Assembly: GCA_022702705.1 (NCBI GenBank)
Contig: CM040424.1
Location: 139,859,665 to 139,923,664 of the forward strand
DNA: 64,000 bases
Reading direction: 5' to 3'
Source of the DNA: Papilionanthe hookeriana x Papilionanthe teres
Taxonomy: Eukaryota > Streptophyta > Magnoliopsida > Asparagales > Orchidaceae
In this document: positions 58,874 through 64,000 of the stretch, one piece after another
How positions within the stretch are numbered: position 1 is the first letter of the stretch
Layout: each line of letters begins with the position of its first letter
Notes under the pieces: model-generated
What the model was told of the DNA's origin: nothing
Database searches by the model: none
Seen by the model: only the letters and a program-made list of their open reading frames with translations
Made by a program: the position numbers and the translations under genes

Positions 58874-60305
58874 GTAATTTAGGTACCAGCCTCGGAGTGG
58901 GAATCGGAGTTTAAGTGTCGATTGTAAAGGATGAGAATCAGAATTTAGGTACTGATCTCGAAAGGGATGAGAATTGAAATTTAAGTATCAATCTCGAAAG
59001 AGAGTCGAAATTTAGGTATCGACTTCGAAAAGGATGAGAATCAAAATTTAGTACTCGATCTCGGAATGAGAACTAGAATTTAGGTACTAGTCTCGAAATG
59101 AGAGTCTGGAATTTAGGTACCGATCTCGAAAGTTTAGAATTGAAATTTAGGTATCAATTCAAAGGAGAATCAAAATTTAGGTATCGATCTCGAATGAGAG
59201 TCAGAATTTAAGTACCAACCTCGAAGGAAGAGGACTGGAATTTAGGTACCAGCCTCGAAAATTTTTAATTGAAATTTAGGTATCAATTCAGATGAGAATT
59301 GAAATTTAGGTATCGATCTCGGAATGAGAACTGGAATTTAGGTACAAGTCTCGGAAATTTTGAATTGAAATTTAGGTATCAAATCGGATGAGAATCGAAA
59401 TTTAGGTATCGATCTCGGAGTGAGAACTGGAATTTAGGTACCAATCTCTGAAATTTTGAATTGAAATTTAGGTATCAATTCAGATGAGAACTGGAATTTA
59501 GGTACCGATCTCTGAAATTTTGAATTGAAATTTAGGTATCAATTCGGATGAGAATCGAAATTTAGGTATCGATCTCGGAATGAGAAGCTGGAATTTAGGT
59601 ACCGGTCTCGGAAATTTTGAATTGAAATTTAGGTATCAATTCGGATGAGAATCAAAATTTAGGTATCGATCTCGGAGTGAGAAGCTGGAATTTAGGTACC
59701 GATCTCGGAAATTTTGAATCGAAATTTAGGTATCAATTCGGATGAGAATCGAAATTTAGGTATCGATCTCGGAATGAGAGCTGGAATTTAGGTACCGGTC
59801 TCGAAAAATTTGAATTGAAATTTAGGTATCGATTCGGATGAGAATCGAAATTTAGGTATCGATCTCGGAGTGAGAACTGGAATTTAGGTACCAGTCTCGG
59901 AAATTTTGAATCGAAATTTAGGTATCAATTCGGATGAGAATCGAAATTTAGGTATCGATCTCGGAATGAGAATTGGAATTTAGGTACCCGTCTCGAAAAT
60001 TTTGAATTGAAATTTAGGTATCAATTCGGATGAGAATCGAAATTTAGGTATCGATCTCGGAATGAGAAGCTGGAATTTAGGTACCGGTCTCGAAAATTTT
60101 GAATTGAAATTTAGGTATCGATTCGGATGAGAATCGAAATTTAGGTATCGATCTCGGAATGAGAACCGGAATTTAGGTACCGGTCTCGGAAATTTTGAAT
60201 TGAAATTTAGGTATCAATTCGGATGTGAATCGAAATTTAGGTATCGATCTCGGAAGAGAGCTGGAATTTAGGTACCGGTCTCGGAAATTTTGAATTGAAA
60301 TTTCT
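58874..60305 (-). repeat. 96/97-bp tandem array with 32-bp substructure in Tat2 3' UTR
   Basis: The word GGATGAGAATC (or GGATG) recurs at 59546, 59643, 59740, 59836, 59932, 60028, 60125 and 60221, i.e. every 96-97 bases. Each unit is three related 32-base subunits sharing AATTTAGGTA(T/C)C followed by (GA/AA)TCTCGG-like sequence. Left of about 59390 the units are more diverged and partly shortened. There are about 14-15 units in all. The sequence is unrelated to the 83-bp array at the same place in Tat1. Confidence 0.95.
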
Positions 60306-61020
60306 TGTGGAGATTTGGATTTAGCGGGAGATCGAAATGAGATATGAAAGTGTTTCATATCCCATGGGAATCAATCAAAGTCGATTACTTGGCGAAGGGT
60401 ACAAACCCATGCCATCCGGATCAAATTGAAAATTCTTCGTGATGCTGAAATCATCCCGAGAGGGGGTTTCGAGGAGGTCTAGAATAGATCTTGATTTGAA
60501 GAAGGATTGGAGGGTTTGAGAAGATGGGTTTAAACTGGAATTCAATTTGAGCTTTAAATTTGTTTTGTTTGTCCTTTAACTATCCCGTTTTTTTATTGTT
60601 TATTTGGTGTTCATGTGGATTTGGTGTTCGACATTTTTAGATTTTTTTTTAAGGAAAGTTTTCTTTTATTCTCTTTTTTTTATTTCTTCTCTGTTCTTTG
60701 TTCAAAGTTCATTCAACTTTAATGGCGTTTCCCAATCAATTTGCACAAAAGAGGTGAAGGCCAAAAAAATGTGACATGGTCACTTTCATTCCAATCATGT
60801 TGAAGATACATCATACAACTTGATCTGGCATATATTTTATACAATCCATGTAGACTCAAAACGGACTATGTATGATCTTCGTCGATCCATCAAAAGAAGC
60901 ATCCGTCAAAGATCCATGTACGAATAGTGGGGTACATGGTCGATAACATCACCTTCCAAGCCATCCTTGGCAAGGATGCCGTATAGATGTACATTGGAGG
61001 TGTGATATTTTTCATGTAAC
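60306..61020 (-). other. Tat2 3' UTR between ALKBH ORF and array
   Basis: 60690-61010 is conserved with Tat1 21100-21400. 60306-60690 is T-rich and specific to this copy. No gene seen. Confidence 0.65.
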
Positions 61021-62497
61021 TCACGACTCGTAAGGCCGGAGGCTCTCTAGCTCCGGGTACGGTTGGAAATGGTAAGGTGTCTTCCTGTCGTCCATCCTTC
61101 GAAAGTGGTCGAGATTCGCTTCAATGGTACTCCCGGTATGCAATGCTTAGCGATATACTGCTCCGTTGCCGTTCGGTATCATGACGGAACCTACCGGTAA
61201 TGGTATCTTCACGGCCCTCGGAACTCACTCGGGCCTGCTATCCGGAGGTCGGATTCGAACATGATGTTACACTCGTTCGGGAAAGAGGCGTGCGCGAAGG
61301 TCGACAAAGTCGTGGTGATCTATGTGTGGGGGTATGCGGTCACTACCGCTTGTAGATGTTAATAATGCGGCTATTGGGTATGCAATCTGCTGGCGGTACC
61401 CTCCATGTTATCAATCTCTTTACCATTCTCTTGATGACTAATGGCATCGGATCCACTTGGCCATGACGGAGTATTCCCGGTGGGTTTCCCTTCTTGTCCT
61501 CCGCAAAGTTGTAACATCATCCACATTGTATTGTGATTCTTCCTTTCCCTGGCATCCATCTCCGGGGTTCTGAGTATGTGTTTTCCCTTAGGCGGCCTGC
61601 TCGGCCCATTCTTTTTAAATCCCAGATGCAATCCAAGATTTGCTGTTGTTCATACTACGAGAATACGTACGTATGTAGCTCGAGGCCCTCTAGTATATTG
61701 ATCCTTCGCCTCTAATTCTCTCGAAGTATTCAAAGGTCTTCTTTTCAACATTCCGCATTCTCTCCAGCTCGTATTCCGGAATAATGCCGAGATGGCGAGG
61801 CACAGTGACATATTGTGGGATATATGGTTCAATCCCTTCACGTTCTCCTGCATACCTCGGCTCCTCGGGGATGATGTACGTCGGGACATCCCCCGGGGTT
61901 GCTACGGAACAAGGTCATGCATTGCTGGTGGTTCTATCCGGTGGCGTGGTAGCCTTCTTTCTTCGATCTTTGTGAGATTTCCCTGGTCCTTTTTGTTATC
62001 CTAGGAGCTAGCCTCCTTTCTTCAGGTTCCTGGTGAACCGGTGTCCTTGAAGTGTACGTGCTTGGCGATGTAGCTTGTCTCGTCGTCGTCGGTCCGCGAC
62101 TAGTTTTGTTAACATCTTACGGATACAGCGATTCTTATTTCTTCATTGCTTTCCTGTGAGAGTAGCTCTTCGAACTTCTTGAATCTCTGTGGGCGCGGCA
62201 CTGACAAGCCTGCCCTCTGCTGTAGCGACTACGGACTTCATTTTCTTATCTTCTTCAGTGTTTGCCTTTCTTTTCTTGTTCTTTGGCTTGGTGGCTTGGG
62301 CCACCCACTTTCATCACTTATCCGCTCGGGCGGTTCTTCTCGGTCAGCCGGGACCCGAGTCACTTTCCTCGTCTTGTAGGCTCTGTCGGTGCGAAATCCG
62401 AGTCAATCTCGATTATCGCTCCATCTTTCACCCTCTTTTCATCGAGTGCAAGGCTTACGTCATTTCTAAAGTTCGGGACCAACCGCCCGTTCGACAT
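61021..62497 (-). pseudogene. Tat2 extra ORF with ALKBH9/10-like dioxygenase domain (broken)
   Basis: An ATG at 62497 (MSNGRLVPNFRNDVSLALDE) to a TGA at 61021-61023 spans about 490 codons, the size of plant ALKBH9/10 proteins. Parts, read across several frame breaks: an N-terminal acidic stretch, a basic NLS-like KPKNKKRK (about 62270-62300), YVTVPRHLGIIPEYELERMR (about 61800), then ALKBH landmarks RWMPGKGR (about 61550), CYNFAEDKKGNPPGI (about 61500), ITWRVPPADCIPNS, the Fe(II)-ligand HID (61318-61326), the distal His (61143-61145) and the 2OG Arg in KRIS (61116-61118). Then comes the same one-base break as in Tat1, and the tail RKTPYHFQPYPELESLRPYE. The predicted role is oxidative demethylation of m6A in RNA. 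It lies after pol and before the 3' UTR. Confidence 0.8.
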
Positions 62498-62499
62498 TT

Positions 62500-62525
62500 C
62501 CCTGCGAAAATACAAGGAAAAGGAT
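62500..62525 (-). promoter_or_regulatory. Candidate 3' splice site before the ALKBH ORF
   Basis: The minus strand reads a pyrimidine-rich CCTTTTCCTTGTATTTTCGCAG followed within 5 bases by the ORF's ATG (pyrimidine tract about 62507-62525, AG at 62502-62503). It has the form of a plant intron acceptor. The matching donor would be upstream of pol, outside the window. Confidence 0.45.
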
Positions 62526-62744
62526 CGAGGGTACATCTTAAGAACTAGAACATTAAGAAAATGTTTATTAAAGACACATTTTTTTTATTTTATATTTTTT
62601 GTATTTTCAAATTTAACAGGAATGAAGTAGGATAAGATCAGGGAAGAGATTTTGATTTGGAAAAGAAAACAAGAAAAACTTTATTATCATGATTTTATTT
62701 ATTTTAGCACATTTTATTATTTTTTGGGTTCGGACCCGATCATA
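62526..62744 (-). other. Spacer between Tat2 pol and extra ORF
   Basis: A/T-rich, with an ATTTTATTATTTTTTGGG-type run and no ORF on the element's strand beyond read-through from pol. Confidence 0.6.
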
Positions 62745-64000
62745 AGTAATTACTTCGCCCGTGTTTCTTAGGGATGAAGAATTCATTCCTTCGAAACATC
62801 GGGTAGTGTAATACTTTTTCAAGTATCGTCCGTTGATCGGAGGCATATGTCGTTCTCCACGACAATTCACTAGGCTGGTAGGAACCTCACGAGTATCTTG
62901 CTTCCACCACAAACGGCCCTTCCCAAGTGGGTTCAAATTTTCCTCCTATCTTCCGGTGTGCAAGAATAGGTCCCTTGAGAACGAGAACTAAGTCACCAAC
63001 TTTGAAGGTTCTTGGGCGGACCAGTTTGTCATGGGCTTGAACCATCTTAGCTTTGTATAGTTCTAAATTCTGTTGCGCTGCAAGTCTTTTCCCTTCCAGG
63101 CTTTCTAATTCTTCTAGTCGTAATTTGGCGTTCTCTTCGTTGTGATCTTGTTTGCAAGCTGCAATTACGAGTGAAGGAAGGCTGAACCTCTAAAGGTAAC
63201 ACTTGCCTCGGACCCATACACCGGAGCGTAAGGTGTAGCTTGAGTAGGAGTTCTGAAGGTTGTCCGGTAAGCCCATAAGGCTTCTAACAACTTCTCGTGT
63301 CAATTTCTCTTATTATCGTCCAAAGTTTTCTTTAAAATTTGAACGAGAATTTTATTAAAAGCCTCAGCGAGGCCGTTTGCTCTTGGGTAGTAAATTGTGG
63401 AATATCGCCAGTCGATTCCGTGTCTCCTGACAAAATTGTTGATTAGCGTGCTTCTGAATGCTGACCCATTATCTGAGATGATCCTGCGCGGCACTCACAA
63501 CTTGGTTCTTGAAAAATTGTAGCACGTGGTGTGCTTTCACTTCTCTAAGTGGAACTGCCTCTGCCCACTTGGAAACGTAATCTGTAGCCGTAAGAATGAA
63601 GCGATGTCCTTTTGAAGATGGTGGTTCTATCGGACCCACTATATCTGTGCCCCAACATTCAAATGGCCACGACACAATTGTCGGATGTAGCACATTTGGA
63701 GGTTGGTGTAGAACCACTCCGTGCACTTGGCATTGGTGACGGCTCTTGGCGATTTTCATGCGGTCGGTCATCATCGAGGGCCAATAATATCCTAGTCTTT
63801 TAATTTTTATTTTCATCTTTGGACCCGATCGGTGAGCGCCACGAGTCTCGAATGCACCTCTTTAACAATTTCACGGGCCTCGGACCCGCTTAGGCACCTT
63901 AGCCACATTTGATCAAAAGACCTTCCGTATAACGTGTTGTTTATTAATGCGTAAGACAAAGTTCTTTTCTTGATACGATGGGCCAACGACCTATCGTCCG
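62745..64000 (-). pseudogene. Tat2 pol, integrase part (continues beyond window)
   Basis: From the window end: the N-terminal region with SFDQMWLRCLSGSEAREIV and the first zinc-ligand His (EVHS). Then LGYYWPSMMTDRMKIAKSRH, where the first Cys of the CxxC pair is replaced (SRHQC). Then the core GTDIVGPIEPPSSKGHRFIL and YVSKWAEAVPL (63816-63469), IISDNGSAFRSTLINNFVRR and YYPRANGLAEAFNKIL with the catalytic Glu (63494-63300), a damaged stretch, and the end GERHMPPINGRYLKKYY (62936-62800). The NGRYLKKYY ending is characteristic of Tat-type integrase. Frame breaks lie near 63480, 63100-63300 and 62870. Confidence 0.85.

Larger units (their letters stand above)
51009..64000 (-). mobile_element. Tat2: Tat-lineage LTR retrotransposon, 3' part
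   Basis: Minus-strand order from the window end: pol (integrase), extra ORF with ALKBH domain, 3' UTR with a tandem array, PPT and 3' LTR. It is inserted in ORF3 of Athila C; bases 51004-51008 (GGAGG) would be one target copy, the other lying outside the window with gag, PR, RT and the 5' LTR. It is the copy that shows that the ALKBH ORF belongs to the element. Confidence 0.88.

Noticed and set aside
58874..60305. Regular 32-bp repeats considered as a CRISPR array
   Set aside because: Units are contiguous, with no unique spacers and no cas genes, in plant DNA. It is a satellite-like tandem array.
61784..62630. Plus-strand ORFs (60-122 codons) rich in Ser/Leu/Phe
   Set aside because: They are antisense to the Tat2 extra ORF and pol end, whose minus-strand translation makes sense.

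Overview
The window is plant nuclear DNA made entirely of nested LTR retrotransposons. I found no host gene, tRNA, rRNA or CRISPR array. Two Ty3/gypsy families of the non-chromodomain (Ogre/Tat/Athila) group alternate. 'Athila' copies carry a tRNA-Asp-type primer binding site (PBS), gag, protease, RT-RNase H, integrase and one or two envelope-position ORFs of the 'putative plant transposon protein' type. 'Tat' copies have very long LTRs (about 7.2-7.5 kb), a different PBS (starting TGGCGACTCCGC), Tat-type integrase and an extra ORF. The host is an angiosperm-like plant with a repeat-rich genome; the species cannot be told from this sequence.

Layout. Tat1 (+) enters at base 1 inside its 5' LTR (to 4176), followed by PBS and leader (to about 4878). 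A deletion junction then leads into Athila A (-, about 4880-20666), which has lost its 3' LTR and 3' end. Athila A's remaining LTR is split by a 7.37 kb solo Tat LTR (12300-19665, imperfect 5-bp target duplications). Tat1 resumes at 20667 with an AlkB-like (ALKBH) ORF remnant, an 83-bp tandem array, a polypurine tract (PPT) and the 3' LTR (23088-25856 and 39676-44073). That LTR is split by the complete Athila B (-, 25857-39670, duplicated GTGAC). Athila C (+, 44074-51008) follows. It starts at its PBS and is cut in its envelope-position ORF by Tat2 (-, 51009 to beyond the window end). Tat2 shows its 3' LTR (51009-58487), PPT, a 96/97-bp tandem array, the ALKBH-containing extra ORF (61021-62497) and the integrase end of pol. 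Inferred order of events: Athila C is oldest, Tat1 and Tat2 landed in or beside it, Athila A and B landed in Tat1, and a Tat element (now a solo LTR) landed in Athila A.

How the parts work together. In each element the LTR promoter drives a genomic RNA, and PBS and PPT prime reverse transcription. Gag packages the RNA, and protease, RT-RNase H and integrase mature, copy and insert it. The envelope-position ORFs are of unknown function. The most interesting part is the Tat family's extra ORF. It is a plant ALKBH9/10-like 2-oxoglutarate/Fe(II) dioxygenase (the RNA m6A-eraser type) between integrase and PPT, with a basic NLS-like stretch and a candidate 3' splice site before its ATG.

Caution. 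Nearly every ORF is broken. Many differences between copies fall at CAG/CTG (CHG) sites in a non-biological pattern (CCAGG to CCGAG, CCTGG to CTCGG, CTG to CTTG). This suggests systematic base-calling errors at methylated cytosines, so some frameshifts may not be real.
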